DNA of 64,000 bases, taken from Metopolophium dirhodum. Taxonomy: Eukaryota; Arthropoda; Insecta; Hemiptera; Aphididae. Positions 25,601-40,704 of this stretch are shown in pieces. Numbering within the stretch: position 1 is the first letter of the stretch; each line of letters opens with the position of its first letter. The position numbers and the translations under genes were made by a program. The notes below the pieces were generated by a model. The model was not told the DNA's origin, did no database searches, and worked only from the letters and a program-made list of their open reading frames with translations. The stretch covers positions 25,728,393 to 25,792,392 of the forward strand of contig NC_083568.1 of assembly GCF_019925205.1 (NCBI RefSeq), in the 5' to 3' direction.

Positions 25601-28600
25601 TATTATTATATTATATAACGGGAGGTTGTTACATTGTTATTATTGTTTGTTCAACTCCAATTGAAATATTATACTGCACCGAGCTCCACAAATATAATTA
25701 ATACAATTAATATTAACCATTAGCCAACCCTCCCAACTCGGTCCCAGTATAGCTGTTTTATATATAGCTTTTTCTTCTAGCCATGGGTATATAGTCTGTT
25801 TTTTGGAAAAAAAATTACTACGTCGAGCTACCTATAATATGAAAACATTAAAATAGGATTTTTTTCTATACGATGTAATTAATTAACATTTATGACCGTT
25901 GGTAAATTAAGTAAACGCTATTACTGCGAACCCCGACAGTCGACTTTTCCACACAATTTTTCGGTATCTTAAATGTAAATAATTAAAATTTTGGCATAAT
26001 ATAATTTTCGGGCTTAACACATATTTAATTATTTCCATAAATCACTAAAAATGTTTCGCGTTAGAGTTTTGAAAAAGAATGTGTATTATGTATTTATGTA
26101 TATTGTTTGACTGCACGTGTAAAATTCTGTAATAAAGAAATATGTCGTATTTTGCCAACAATGAAAATTCACATACCGGCGCATCGCGTTTTATACGGCA
26201 CGATAATAGAATGTTTATGGATCAAATAAATCAATGTCATCACGTTAAATAGCCAATAGTATTTGGAACAAAATGCTTTTACTGTTTTATGAATAAATTA
26301 TGAGAACGCACACCAAACAACCGTGTATCGACTTGAATTATTTACTTTTGACTTCAAAACTCATAGGTGTGCACTGTGCACACTAGCTGCTGCTGCTGTA
26401 GAATCCTCAGTCTGATGGTTATTTTCGTTGGCACTCGGTATAATACTATAATATAAAAACTCGGATTCAAGTAAAATAATATATATTGTGCTTTCCATGG
26501 CATCGCTATTTTATTTACATATGACTCTGTTAGTCGGAACGGAGTCGTATTCTCGAGATGTTCTAAGTAGATTAAATTATTAATGCTTGGATCAATACCC
26601 CGATTAAATACGTATAATATGGTGCCGTGATAATACTGTGAATTAATAACCCTTGGAAACAAACAACTTACTGTTCTCGGAAAAAATATCGTGGCAATAT
26701 TCGGTAACGTTTGGTCATAATATTATATATTGTTATATCTTATTTTATTTTAAGTTTTAAATTTCTATACGTTCAGAGAACTAAAAGTATCAATCTAAAT
26801 TTTTAAAACATATTCTTTTTTATTGACACATTATTAGTTCGTATTTTCACTGCGTCATGTTTATGTCAGTTTTTCAAATTGCGAACGGTATATCACTTCG
26901 TTAATTATTAATTTGTAATATTTACTATACGCAATGCAAATTTCAATACCTATAGCTTAATACATTTTATCAAAATAATAATAGAATTATAGAATTTTGA
27001 GTTCCAAAGTTTGATGTATGATTGGTAGTAATTTAAACTGGTGATCAGTCAACAGTGTTTAGTTAGGAAAGCGAATTTAGATCCACGTTTATGGTTTGTA
27101 TAGAAAAATTTCACAAACTATAATAATTAATTTAATATCGGTAGATTCTTTCGAAATATATCCTATATTCCAATTTCTTCGCATCAATGTCCTTAAGACT
27201 ACACATCCTTATAATAAACCATCGTATTTATATTTTTATTCCTAATTTATAATAAAAATTACAAAAACTAGATCTTAGCAGACAATTAATTGATCAAGCC
27301 ATAATGTTGATGGTTGTACAAATTTCGAATGACACTTATATTGGAAAAGTTCTATATACAATCACATAATATACTATACACACAATGACTTACAACATAA
27401 AACACATTTGTAATATAATACACACACATATATATATATAAACGAATACTATTGATAATAATTATATTTTAGTTGGTTTTATTACTCAATTTATATTTTT
27501 ATATAAGAATAATAAAACGCTATTAAAAATGTTTTTAATGGTCGACCACCGGGAATAATGACATCGTTTCGCGCTCATTTCAGACTTAAAAAACGATTCA
27601 AAGAACCTCTTATTTCTTTGCTGCTTCATTCCCAGCCTATGTTTTAGCGCCTGTTGTTTTTACACTCGAGGCAACAAAACAATATTTTAAAGAATTGTCA
27701 CAACTGTACGCGTGGACGACACCGGAGGGGGTTTGTCTGACACGACATCCACTGTCCGCCACTGTTCCTAAAATGTTTTTTTCACGGCACGTTTCCACAG
27801 CCACAATCGATGACGGGACTCAGGAATTTTATGTCGGCCTTCGACGTGACAAGTTGACGTAATCGCGTTGAATGAAAAAAAAAATATATATATAATAACA
27901 AAAATTGTAACAATTTTATAAGAAATATATATAAAAAGAATAAATAGAGACGAGAAAGAACTAACTCCCACGCATCTACTACGGTATTCTGGCAATATTA
28001 ACCGGAGCGTGAAAACTTTAGACGCCCCGAACAAAATGCAAATTACAAATGCACTCTTCGCTTCGAAACTCAAATCGGCTTAGACTTGAATTATTTAAAG
28101 GGGAAATGTATGACAGTTTTTCAGATGACACTCCAACCAGATTTATTTTCTTGTTTTCAATGAACACTACTCACGTAAATGTCAAAATAACAGCTGTATA
28201 AGTGTATAACTGAGTCAGCTACTTAAATGAATTTAATAAATAACTTTACATGTGTACATAATATTGTGTTCTTATTTTATCCGTTTTGAAAACATTCGTC
28301 ATTTGGTTAGGTATTGATAACTGAAAAGTTAACAATAACATTATTTGGTACAACTGTCAACTTATTACTCATACAATAATAATTACAATCTACTTATTAT
28401 TTTACATTTAACTCAAGCAGAGGAGCTGAACTATATTCAATACTTACAGGAGCATTTGTAAAACGTTTAACTTAATATTAATCTTTATCACATACATTTA
28501 TTCCAATACTCAATCATACCTACTATTGAAATAATAGGAATAAAGTCGTTCATTAGATTATAAAATTATCGTGGGTTTTGTACATTGTTGCATAGTTTAA

Positions 28601-29559
28601 ATTTTGTATTGCATTTGATGTAGGTAGATGCTTATGTTGAATGTACATTTAAACAAAAATTTTAATTTATCTTGAAGTAGATGTATTTGGAATTTTCAAT
28701 GTTTATTTAAATTTTAAAACATATTTTACTCAACAGCCTAAGTTTACATAGGTAATATTATGATATTTTATGTGTAAAATAAGTGTTTCACTGGAATAAA
28801 AATTTGGTTAAAAAATTTAATCCAACTTGACATATTTTCTATAATAGAAAACACACCAAACCGATAATAGACGTGGGATGATGGATTTAGGTATTGATTT
28901 ATAAGACCTAAATGAATCGATTTATAAGTCTATTCTGGTGATATCAAATCTATATTGAGGGCTGATATTCAATTTTTAAATTTCACCATGCACGATGGTA
29001 TACAAAAACCTAAAACAATTCATATAGATAATGTGCATTTTTCGTAATCAGCATAAACAGTAGGTATTTTATTATGATTTGGGTTAGGAATATTTAGGAT
29101 GATTATTAATTTTACACATTAATTATTTTTCATAACGAATTATTTTATATTTTTTAAAACTTTAGATCATTTTTTTTTAAATTTTAAAATTCAATATTCA
29201 TAAAAAATCATATCTTTTATTATTAGATTTACCAGATGATCGTTCATTCTAAACAATCGTGCTTACAAGATTTTTACATACGTCATACGCCTGTACACAA
29301 ATACTTATTGTATTAATGTTACTTGTTATTGACACATCCCTCAAAAACGGGAGAATATGAAATTTGTAGTTTTAATAAAAAATGTATGGAAGGTATTCTT
29401 TGAAATTTTTTGTGTATATTTTCATGAATTTTATAGAGCTTTTAAGGTCATAAACATTCTAATCCTAATTATGATTTATTATACGCCTAAATCGCTCGAA
29501 TAATTATTTAAAGGTGAGTTGTGCGTTGAACAAATATTAGTTATTCACAATGTTTCGTA

Positions 29560-30630
29560 GAGAGACGTGCCTACCTATATCTCTGTCTTAAAACAATAAT
29601 GTAATGTAGAGGAAACGCGTGCTCTGCCCTAGGGACGGCACCGCAGCTATGCGTTGGTATAAATATTATATATTTATATTATCCGTAGGTATTGTGTACA
29701 CTCTCGACTCTCGAATGGGGGGGGGGGGGGGGGAGCACGCGTTCGAGGTATCTGAACGGTGTTTGACGGCAAGAGAGGGTGGAGCGTCTAAACGACGACT
29801 GAGACGAGATGGTTAAAGATTACACGATCGAGAATACGACGTGCTGCAAGACGGTCGCTACGGGACCCGACAGGACCACCACACCACTGCCTCGCGATAA
29901 TAATTGGTATAACAATATTATAATAATATAATTGTTGCGCTCGCCTGGCGGCGGTGTTGTTGTGTTTATTATTTACGACCGCAAAGTCCGCGATAGTTTG
30001 TTCCACATCCCCCCTTCCACCAACGTCCTTTTATCCCGTCACTCGTCCTACCTCCACCGGCCGTAGTTATATGTACGCATTAAATATATATGTTTATAGC
30101 GTTGTGTCCCTGTGGCCGAATTTACGCATCGCCGCCGAACAATAGTACACACACATGTATATATATATTATATTATAATATTATAATATCAAACTGCTGC
30201 GTTTGTAGTGTACTATAATATGTACAGTCGACAATACGTACACACACACACACACACACACACTCACTTACATGCATATATTATATATTATAGTTGTAAA
30301 CGGTATATATTGTAAGCGGACGAGGAGCTAAACGAGGGGTGTGTGGGTGTGTGCGGCGGTGGGTGGAAGAGAACATGGCCGAAGGGGATTTATGGGGAGC
30401 ACGAATTGCCCCTCCGCCGCGGTGGTTACGACGAGTACGACTACGACGACGACGACGATGATGCCTAGGCATGATGCGCGGGGAGGTTGGGGTAGATAAA
30501 GCCAATATTGGACATGTCGAAAGAGCGTGCGTTTAATGCATATTCATGCGGACGTTATAATGTTTGATCGGTGGCACACAATTGCTCCAAGCCCTCCCTA
30601 CACGCCACTACGTAGTGTTCCCATCACCAG
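29560..30630. other. GC-rich patch with 17-G homopolymer
   Basis: Contains a run of 17 G at 29717-29733, a CA repeat at about 30239-30263 and a CGA-type repeat near 30435-30460. Frames on both strands are low-complexity. No gene recognised; possible regulatory DNA. Confidence 0.35.
29717..29733. repeat. 17-base poly-G homopolymer
   Basis: Uninterrupted G run; prone to sequencing error and able to form a G-quadruplex-like structure. Confidence 0.95.
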
Positions 30631-33252
30631 TGGAGTAGAGCGCACTTCGATTATAATATAAAGTATAATAGTTTAGGGACGTAGGTATAATGTGTTTAAT
30701 CTATACCGTACGACAGTAGACTGCGTTTACTATATATTATTATTATTATAATTTATTACATTCGTTCTGAATCCGTTTACATTATTCCATTATATAATAA
30801 CGCGTAGTATCGGCCTATATTGAAAATATTATAAACATACAGTGGTCCTCGTTTACGATAATAATAATATGACAAATAGTATTGTCGATCATTTGAAAAA
30901 TTGTTTCCACCGGACCAATATTATCATCACACGCTATATATAAGTTGAATTTGAGAGTTTAAAACGTAATGTATAATGGATAAATAATCAGTATCATTGA
31001 ATGTTTCTAAGTGGGTGTAAGAACTGCATACACGCATGTCACTTGTGCAATCGGTCCTGTTGTGTAACGTGGTTCGCGCTTGGTATACTGATGTGCAGTC
31101 TACAAGACGTTATGTGTCGAGTTATGTTATATACTCACGGGGAGAGAAAACTATAGACCTCCCTTGGCTTTTTATTCACTATACTATGGGAACGTGAAAA
31201 TACAGTTTACGACTTGGGATATTTAAATTATATTGTTCCTAGCCTTGAAAATACATAGACAATAACATTAAGACGATATTGAGTAAGATTGTATTTTTGA
31301 TAAATCGATAATACGCTGTGACAGTGTCGTTTTGATTGTATGCGTTCTGTGTATGCTGTCTGTGTCATCTTGAAACTTGGCTATTATATTTTCAAAGCAA
31401 ATAACTACAGTCTGAGCTTGAAACTAAAGCCACTAGAATGACGTGAGCTGTCGTAAGATGCGATCGATAGAACATATTTTATATAGGTGGTGTAACGAGT
31501 TTGTAATATTAATCGATAATTTATATTCTAAATTATTATACATTATATACAATGTCATCATAAAAATTCATATTGACTTCGAATGAACGATAAATAATAA
31601 TCCTGTAGATTCACTCTGTAAGGATAATAAGTAAAACTTTAATTATTTTTCGAGAACGTTTTAACAAATTACAAAGTATGACCTTCAATTTATTAAGATA
31701 ATTTTCTACTTCAACCCTATTTTTTAATAAGCTTGAAAATTATTATTAAGTTCACCTTATTTTTCAATTGTATGTACTTATATTTTGTTTACGGTAACAC
31801 TTAAACTAACTAGTACTATTCCCATAAAATGCGTCCTAGAATATATACAAAGTAAATAATATAATAACCATAAAAGAAGAAATTATTCGTGTCTATTTAA
31901 TAATAATATCTATACATCATTATATGTACTTAAATAACATTTATGTTTCGTGGAAATTATTTAAACATTTTGTTTTAAATCACTTTTGTAGTATTCATAC
32001 AATTTAATTCTAAACCTTGTAGATTCATCTCTTGTCAAGTTAATAATATCAAGCGTGACGTTGACTGGCATGTACTTCAGACATACAGATTCATATAGAT
32101 AGAAAACAATTTGTTTTTTAAATTAAAATCCATTTATTCAAATAGAGATTTAAAAATGTGTCGTTTTGTTTCGAATTAAATGTTATATACATGGCCATAA
32201 AATGCAAGTAAGTGTATTCCGACAACAAAATGCGCGCCATAATTTTACTTTTCAACTTTTTTTCATTCAAAACTCAGTCAAGAAAAGACGATTCGGTTCG
32301 AGTTTATTCCGTTTAAATGGCTTATCAATAATTTGCATTTCCTATCAGTTTAAGAACACAGTTATAAACATGTTAAACATTTTAATAAGAACTATTTTGG
32401 GTAGACAAGGGTAGATAATTGTCCTAAATTTGTGTACTGTATTTTTGTTGGTTAATAGATTTTACTTCTCGGAGCTATATAAATGATATATGTAATATTT
32501 GTTTTGACAAAAAAATTATTTTTAGTTTAATGAATATAGTATGTTATACACTGAACAGAGCAATACATGTATTGGTTTTAAAATTAAATGTGTCTGTATG
32601 AAGACATTTTTTTTTATACCAGAAAAATTAGTTTAATCTTTAATAGGGAGGGTAGTTTCTAGTGGAAAATTGAATCTATTTTGTACTTTAGTGGTCAAAA
32701 CTCAAAAGTAAAAATTACATTATTTACACTGATTTACTCTATGTCAGTATTGGCTTATATTATGTTAATACCGATGATATTCTATTATTTAATATTATAA
32801 TAAATATGATTTATGTGATACTTTTAGCAAAATATAGGTCAACCTAACTGTATTCCCAATAGAAGAATAAATTGCTCAGAAATAGATACTGACAGACCAT
32901 TTACGTTTTGAATCGTTAAAAGTATGAATCGTTGGATTCAATTTTAACATATTATATTTTACTGCAGTGATCTACCGCCTACTGAATGATGAGATACACT
33001 CAAAACCTACTACACAGCAGAACGACTTCTTTGGTTTTTAATATTAAAATCGTCCTTCCATGTACTTCAAACTGTATTATTCATCATAAATGTTGGAAAT
33101 ATTTAATGAAAAACATTGTTGGTATTGTGTTACGTAACTATAAGCATAGACATATTAAAAAAAAAAATAAAGTTCACATCAATAAATTAATATAAAAACA
33201 CCCATCTACCTACATAAACATTATGCAATCCAAATAAATATTTAAAAATTTT

Positions 33253-33312
33253 TTTATTCAACGTTGGTAAAAAATTTATTTTTATTGCTAAGTTTTTACC
33301 AAGTTGAATGAA
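33253..33312. ncRNA. 60-nt hairpin with pre-microRNA-like geometry (candidate only)
   Basis: The arm around 33253-33278 (core TTCAACGTTGGTAAAAA) pairs with the arm 33287-33312 (core TTTTTACCAAGTTGAA). There is one bulged G and scattered mismatches, leaving a terminal loop of about 10 bases. The length and stem of about 25 pairs fit an insect intronic pre-microRNA. AT-rich DNA throws up such folds by chance and I recognise no known mature microRNA, so this is a candidate rather than a call. Confidence 0.3.
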
Positions 33313-36300
33313 AAGATCCAATTTCGATGTAAGTGATAAATAAATTTGGATTCTTTGAAAATAAAAGGAAGAATATTAAAATAAATCTAACTGAACGAAA
33401 CAAAAACATTATAAATCACTGATTTTGAGGTGTAAGAACAGTGCGCTGAGATAAAATACCGTTGATCTTAAAATTTATGAGCCCCTTGACTTTAAAATAA
33501 TAATTATATAACTTTTGAAAACATTTGTTTTGGTGATGTTGTATACAATTTAAATTGGAATAGAAAGCTTTTTTTTAATTTAAAATCTTAAATTATGACT
33601 TACTGTAATATTCTACGTAAATATTTTGTTAAAAATAATGTTTCTTTTTATAATATAGTGTACATTAAATTATTGCTATTATTCCCGTAAGTTGTTGGAT
33701 GAAATTGGATTTGTAAGTAAATGCCTATAGTATGAGCAATGAACCATTATTTTTAAAATAAAAAAAATATTTATTATATAGCTATACTATATTGCCAAGT
33801 CATTGAAGAGTACCTATAAAATATTTTATGTTTTTGTGAAATTATTTTTATTGGGTAGTTCGATAGTTTCACGAGTATTTATAGCGTTAATGTTTTATTA
33901 ATTTGAATTATTAAGACTAAACATTATTTAACCTTAATTAATAATAATTTATAATAATAAATTAAAAATAAATATTAATGTGTAAGTGCGCATTTTTTAT
34001 ACATTGAGTTTTGCATTCAATAAAAAAAACAATAAGAAACATCGTATACACTAGGTTAATCCGGTTAACAAAATACAAAAAAAAAACAAAAACTTTTCAT
34101 GTAGATAACTGTAGTTATGTGTGACTTTTATAAATATTTCTTTTCAGTAAATAATAGACCTTAAATCCTTCAAAAACAGATATATTAATACAAATAGAAG
34201 CTACAACGATATATTTTTACGCATTCGTTAAATTCGTTAAGCGTTTACTTTATTTAAATTTATGTTTTAATATCATACATTATGATAAATATTGCATTTT
34301 TTTTTATTTGTTCAATTGTTTGGTTGGTTTATAATATATACCTTACACTTCCATCTCCGATCATATGCTAGCCGTGTTATTAGTTCAGACTTCACCGTTC
34401 ATGCATCATATTTTTAGTTGTGATGTGCAATGCATTTCTCCCTCGTTTGTCAGTTTCTGTCCTATGACTTCTTCAATTACTATGTAATATATTGTTTATA
34501 TATCTCTATATAAGTCCATATTTAAAAAGATTGCAAGTCATACGTGAAGAATCTCAATAAATAAAAATAAACAATAGGGTTTGTTAAAAAACATATCACC
34601 GATAGCCCATTAATATAATATTACATTAAGTTACAAAAAATATTTTAATATAAGACACTAACATAGTTAGGTAGGTATTTAAATAAAAAATATATATATC
34701 ATATTATTGTGTATTATACACAAATGTTTTTATTGTTCACTTTAATGCAATGTTCTATACAAATGAAGTTAACCCACCCGAGTACTGACTAATGAGTTTT
34801 ATAACGAGGGTAACTAGCGTGATATTGAAAGTTTGTAATTGGGTAAAAATAATTATAAACTTTAGGTTCTATCCGAAGCGCATAGTCATTACACATGAGA
34901 GTTTTCGTCCGTTAATCATGTAATTTAAGGCAGTCCGCATAAACGCCATAATCATACTTAGGCATACTAATGTTTTATCGATTTTACGCGGGTTTTTATG
35001 TTGACCCGAATATTAATAATAATTATAAGCTACCAGTTATTATGATGTCGTTATTTCATATAATAATTATATTTTTACGATACAAATTATAACCGTGATT
35101 TGAAACGACGTCCATGACTTCCCTCCACACACACATACACGTCAGAACCCACCTGGGTACAAATTATTAGAAAAAACATAAACAAAATCATAAATAATCG
35201 TATTTAATATTTATTACTTATTATTTTGATATCACATAATAATAATAATAATAATAGTTTACTTATTGTGCTAATGTGGTTAACTGTACAGATTGTGTCT
35301 AATCCAAACAAATATACAAAGATAAGTATTTACTGTATAATTGTATGATAATAGTCTCCTATACTTGCATATATTATAGCACCATGAATCAAGATGCGTA
35401 TGTACTGCTATTAAATCATAATTTATAACCATGTCGGCGTTTAGTATTTCACCCCTTCCCCCACACATATTCCAAGGATCAAACAAATTACCGACCAGAG
35501 TCTGTTCGTTGTAAACATTTTATTTAAAAGAAAGGTTCAAAATGTTATTTTCCAATAAAAGCTTCGATCTGGCCATGAAATAGCTCGCGAGCCCTGTTTC
35601 TGCCAGTTACCGTCGCGGGTCATGGTTTTATCGGTAATTGAAAACATACTCCTTTGCTCTGCAAGTGTGGATTATGACAGCACTAAGAAAACAGTTGGTT
35701 TTAATTCGTTTTTTACCACCGAAAACATAAGCGTTTAACTCGTTTAAGAGCTCTGCGCGCGAAATAATCTTGTGGTACGACCTCGGCCGTGTTCTTCCCT
35801 CGCACAATGATTACAGCAGCCTCGGCGAATCATCGAAATTAACGTTTGTTCTATATATATATAACGTATACCATTTATTGTAGTACACTATACATATCAT
35901 ATATATTATATATTTATATGTGCGTATACTCAAGCGAATAAACCAATTTTGTCCTAATTTGTCTATAATGCATCTGAGGGTCATCGTTGCTTGTTACTAC
36001 TAATTGCAGCAATACTCATGCTACTACATATAGTTGATTCACAATGGTCACTCTGTTTGTTGGTTTACATAAGCAGCTGTATAAACATAGATTATAGAGT
36101 AAAAGAGTCGATCGCGTGTTGTATGCACGTACCTATATGTTTCAAAGGTACTAACACTTGAGATTTTATTTAATTTTATGCCTAATTTTCAAGTGATAGT
36201 ATCTAAGTATAATAAATTGAAATATATGAAAGCAATAATTAAAAGTCGACTTTGTTTTCAGGCTTAGTTGTAATAAAATAAAATAAATTATTGCAGAATA

Positions 36301-37029
36301 TACATTACAGATTATTTAAAAAAAATACGTTTCAAACAATTTTATCTAAATTCTGACCAATTTTCAGACCGAATAAATAACAATACCGTTGTATTGTTGT
36401 AAATATTTAATATATATTATTATATTTTTGAATTCATATTATATTTTGTGTCCTAAATTAAAAATTCAATTTATGTCTCAACCTAGATAAATATTTAGTC
36501 GAATCTCAATAAATTATGCTTCCATTTATTTGTAACGTTTCTCACCTTAGAATTATTGTAAACAAATCGTTCTTACCATTGTGTAGTGAGCAATGGTCGG
36601 ACATGACCAAAACTCAATTGCTTAAGTGAAATTGTGAAAACCGTAAATTAAATTAAATCAAAAGAAAACAAAAATATATCTATCCTTTCTCACGTATTTA
36701 ATTTCATAAGCCCGTGTAATCTCAGGATACGATACCCTCATTTGTCTATCAATTTACAACATGATTTATATATACATTTTGAATAGACCTTGCGATTTAT
36801 TTATCCTTGTTATATTTTCACCCCTAACTGTTTTTTTTTTAATAATTAATCGTTTTACTAAAACAATTGTCCTTATGTTTTTTTTTTTTAATGTAATTTC
36901 TTCGTATTTGCAATCATCACTATACTCATAATAATTATTGATACATGCAAATTATAAGAAGATCACAATGAACAAAAAAAAAAAATATAACTATAATAAA
37001 AACCTAAAGAATTAATTTTGAGACCAGTT

Positions 37030-38260
37030 CGCAACGGTTATAATATCAGAAGCATGAACCCAGTCGATTAAAACGTTATTCTGAATCGATGGGTTTTCCC
37101 CTCTACCAAACAAACTTGTCATCTAACGTTTTTCCCAGTGCAGGATATTGTATAATAATATTGTAATGCCCGTTAACCGCACCGACGATCACCAACTGTG
37201 ATGCGGTCCTTGGACCTAGCTGGATTTCCTCCCCCACCGTCGACATTGTTCGTGGAGTTAACGACGGTATGTCATCATAATGCTGGCTGGTGGTGCGTCT
37301 TGGACGGTGTCAGTTACAGCGGCTAGCGAGGGCGGATTATTGTCATGGTACAGTCGGCTCGCGTTATTATGGTCGGCGGGCCAATTAAGCCAATTTGGCT
37401 CTCGGACGGGCAATCAGACTAATTTTCGGTGACAATACTAGGATCATCCCGTAATGAAATCCGGCGAATTCCACAGACGTAGCGTAGTCCCGTGGGCGTG
37501 AATATATGGCAGAAAGGGTGGTTGGAGTGGAAGGGCTTTCGGTTCCGGTCGACTAATACTCCCGAACGGTTTTGTCACAAAGTCCCCAAGTCCTGCAGCG
37601 TCAACGTCGTTCATGGTCTACGGCCGTCGTTCGTCTTTTATTTACGATGAAGACCGTTAATATTTGATTTTGCCAATGCAACAGTGGTGAAATAGGTATT
37701 CTATCTCTACCACCCCGTACGTCAGCATTTTGCCGAGTAGATTCGGTTCATTAATTCCTGATGCCTAGAGGAGCGGAGAAAACTAACGGCAGTCTAATAT
37801 ATTATATAAAATACGGCGCATTATATAATATTATTATATATATATATATATGGAAGTGCTGCACCGGTTCATTTCCGGTTCGGCGGCAATCAACTCTCGG
37901 GCCGCTGCCACCACCTTTATACCGCCGCCGCCGGCATCCCAGTCCAACGGCAGCCGTCGCCGTCGGGACCCCTTTTGCGTGCGATATTACGTCCATCCAA
38001 CCGACGAATCGGTTATTATTATTATTTCCTCTCGTGCTCACCCTCCTGCCATAATTTTCCCTGATCCTATATACATATATATAATACACTGTTATGTTCT
38101 GCGCACTACCCACTTGAAACGTGGCCGAAGAGACCGAGACATCGTCCACCGTAATTTTCTCCCATTTACGAGTAATTTTCAATATCCGAGTTTTCCTTCC
38201 ATGTTTCTCACGCGTACACTATAGATACAGCTCGCCGTCGGATGCGCTTCAGTGGAGCGG
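37030..38260. other. Long non-repetitive GC-balanced block, candidate intronic enhancer
   Basis: From 37130 to 37760 the sequence is largely free of simple repeats and far less AT-biased than the rest of the intron. It includes an AT-core cluster GGCCAATTAAGCCAATTTGG at about 37378-37397 that resembles homeodomain-type sites. Overlapping frames at 37761-38224 on both strands are probably fortuitous. Enhancer function is inferred from composition and complexity only. Confidence 0.35.
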
Positions 38261-38561
38261 GTGTTTCGTCCTACTGTGTATACATAAAACAAAATATAAA
38301 AGTCTTATTTCTTTCAATATCATAAAGTTATATTAGGCATATACTTTCACTAACGCACATGCGCACGTGTTTGATTTTAGAAATCAGAATATTCATTATA
38401 ATATACTCATCATATTATATTTTAATCTTGTCGTGTTTGTATGACTGCTAAAAGACTCCCTTGATTCTCTACAACCTAAACGCACCGTCGCGTTATATAA
38501 ATCGTTGATCCAAAATTTATATTGTAATTATGTAGGCGTGTGTATATAATATACCTATACA

Positions 38562-38592
<31 letters not shown>

Positions 38593-39039
38593 CGTTTGGG
38601 GCACTAAACTTCCTTCATCGGTCGTCTTTAAAAGTTATCTAACAAACTTTGGCAATTACAACATCTTTTTTAAATACATGTTAAATAAGTTGCATGTTTA
38701 GAGTGAAACTATGTTGTAATGCGTCACGTCGATTTCTTATAATCAAATGTAGCTTCAAATCGTTGCTTTGAGCCAAATGGTATGTTGTAATTATATTTAC
38801 AACGGAATGTGTTGTTTTGTGGAATTGTGGAGTTAAAAACATCTAGGAAAAATATATATTTTTAATTTAAAAATGTTTACACATTTATCTAACTAATTAA
38901 CAAAATATATCGAATCGTTACTGGCATGTACTTGTGTCACGTTGGTATCTAATTAATTAAGTAACACGCAGCTGGCATCTATTTGGGAGATTTGTTTATG
39001 GCAAGGTGTGCATTATAAAGATAATTTTGAAACCCTAAT

Positions 39040-39478
39040 CGCGGGCGGTGCGAAAATATTTGTTTTTTTTTCCTCTCCTGCCTCTCGCAATCGCATGGGC
39101 TCGACGTAAATTATTAGTCGCATCGTATGCGCATTATTGTAACAGTGACGGTGGATAATATATGTATACATATATTGTATATATAATGAATGCGAATATC
39201 AAGTGACCAAAATGGGTCGGTAGAAAACGCCTATTTGGGTTTTGAAGTATGACATGGGCGTGCGGGCGAGAAGGACTGTGGCAGAGTAGCGAGAGAGTTG
39301 CTCGGGCCGGTCGTTTTAAAGCATTAGCATTTGAAAGAGGAAGTCTGGCAATAGTGGCGCAGTGGTGGCGTACACCTATATACGCGCATATAACGCCGGC
39401 GCACGCATACGCATTTTGATGAAAACCCCGCAGTGCACCGGAAAGCTCTTCTACGCTATATAATACGCCAGATACATA

Positions 39479-39525
<47 letters not shown>

Positions 39526-39840
39526 TATATTGTGTATATTGTGCACGCACACAGTCTTATACCTATTATATATATATATGTTTAGCCGTCTCGCGGGGCA
39601 TTCGGAATTCTCGCGGGCTTTCGTGGACGATTGCGACAAGTCAATTGAATTGTAAAAAAGAAAAAAAAAACATTATGACGTAATATATTGGGTAGAGTAT
39701 ATATAGGGATTAGGCAGATAAGGTAGATTTTTCGAGTACTGTGGTCGTGTGAATGGTTGAGAGGGGGAGAGGGTCGATTGGTACACCAATCGAATAAACT
39801 GGTCAATTTGACGTCGTTATACCGCTACTCTTGTTTCGAA
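39040..39840. other. GC-rich patch around a CA microsatellite
   Basis: CpG-containing DNA on both sides of a pure CA repeat at 39485-39520. Minus-strand frames through the repeat are spurious (poly-CV). Confidence 0.35.
39485..39520. repeat. AC dinucleotide microsatellite
   Basis: About 18 pure AC units. Confidence 0.95.
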
Positions 39841-40694
39841 AATAATATATTATAATTTATAATATAAACGTTCCCGGTGTACGTTTTTGTCTGGCGTAGC
39901 TGAATGCAGTTATAGACGATATCCCATACACGTCGTTCCGTTTTCTATATAATATGCTAAAATACATACCTATCATTATTATTATTATCAATTTGTTTCG
40001 ATATCGTTGTAAGAGTACATCTATAGTATTGTATATTCGTAACGCCGCCCGTCTGTTTTCCCCGCGATTCGACCCTCGTGTATTTTCATAAAACTATAGT
40101 ATATTTCTAAACCTCTATAATATTATATAATAAATTGAACGCACTACCTCTCCAAACTAGTTTCTGCTCTTCTCCACTATGATTATATGCAAGTTTGTAT
40201 CACTTTACATTTTATACATACGTCCTATATAATTATATATTATACAATAAATATATGATAAATGTGTATAACCAATCGTATTGGAGAACAATGCAAAAGT
40301 CGATTACTTCGTTCTCAAAATTTAAATATTTTATCAAACAAACGATGAATTATTCATTTGGTGAAATGACAAACTTTCGTGTTGCCCCTAGTGACCGATC
40401 AATGACATTAATTTTGCTTTAGAAATCTTTAAATCGTCTTAAGAATTTACCATATCCTTTCAATTTATTTAAAATCCGTGATAATAACTGTTCACCTACC
40501 TACTAAAAGCTTATTATTTTATAAATTATTACTATTATTATTATATTGTTTTTTGGTTTCCATTCCAATTATAAAATATTGAATAATAATTAGAAAACAA
40601 TGTTTTATATATAACAGAGACATAATATTACCATATTTGTATGATTTAACCGAATAATTGTAAGTGTTATTCTCTTTCATATACCTTCAGTGAC

Positions 40695-40704
40695 CTAATT
40701 TTGG
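40695..40704. repeat. Target-site duplication, left copy
   Basis: CTAATTTTGG directly before the left inverted repeat, identical to 41920-41929. Length fits the 8-10 bp duplications of Mutator-like transposition. Confidence 0.85.
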
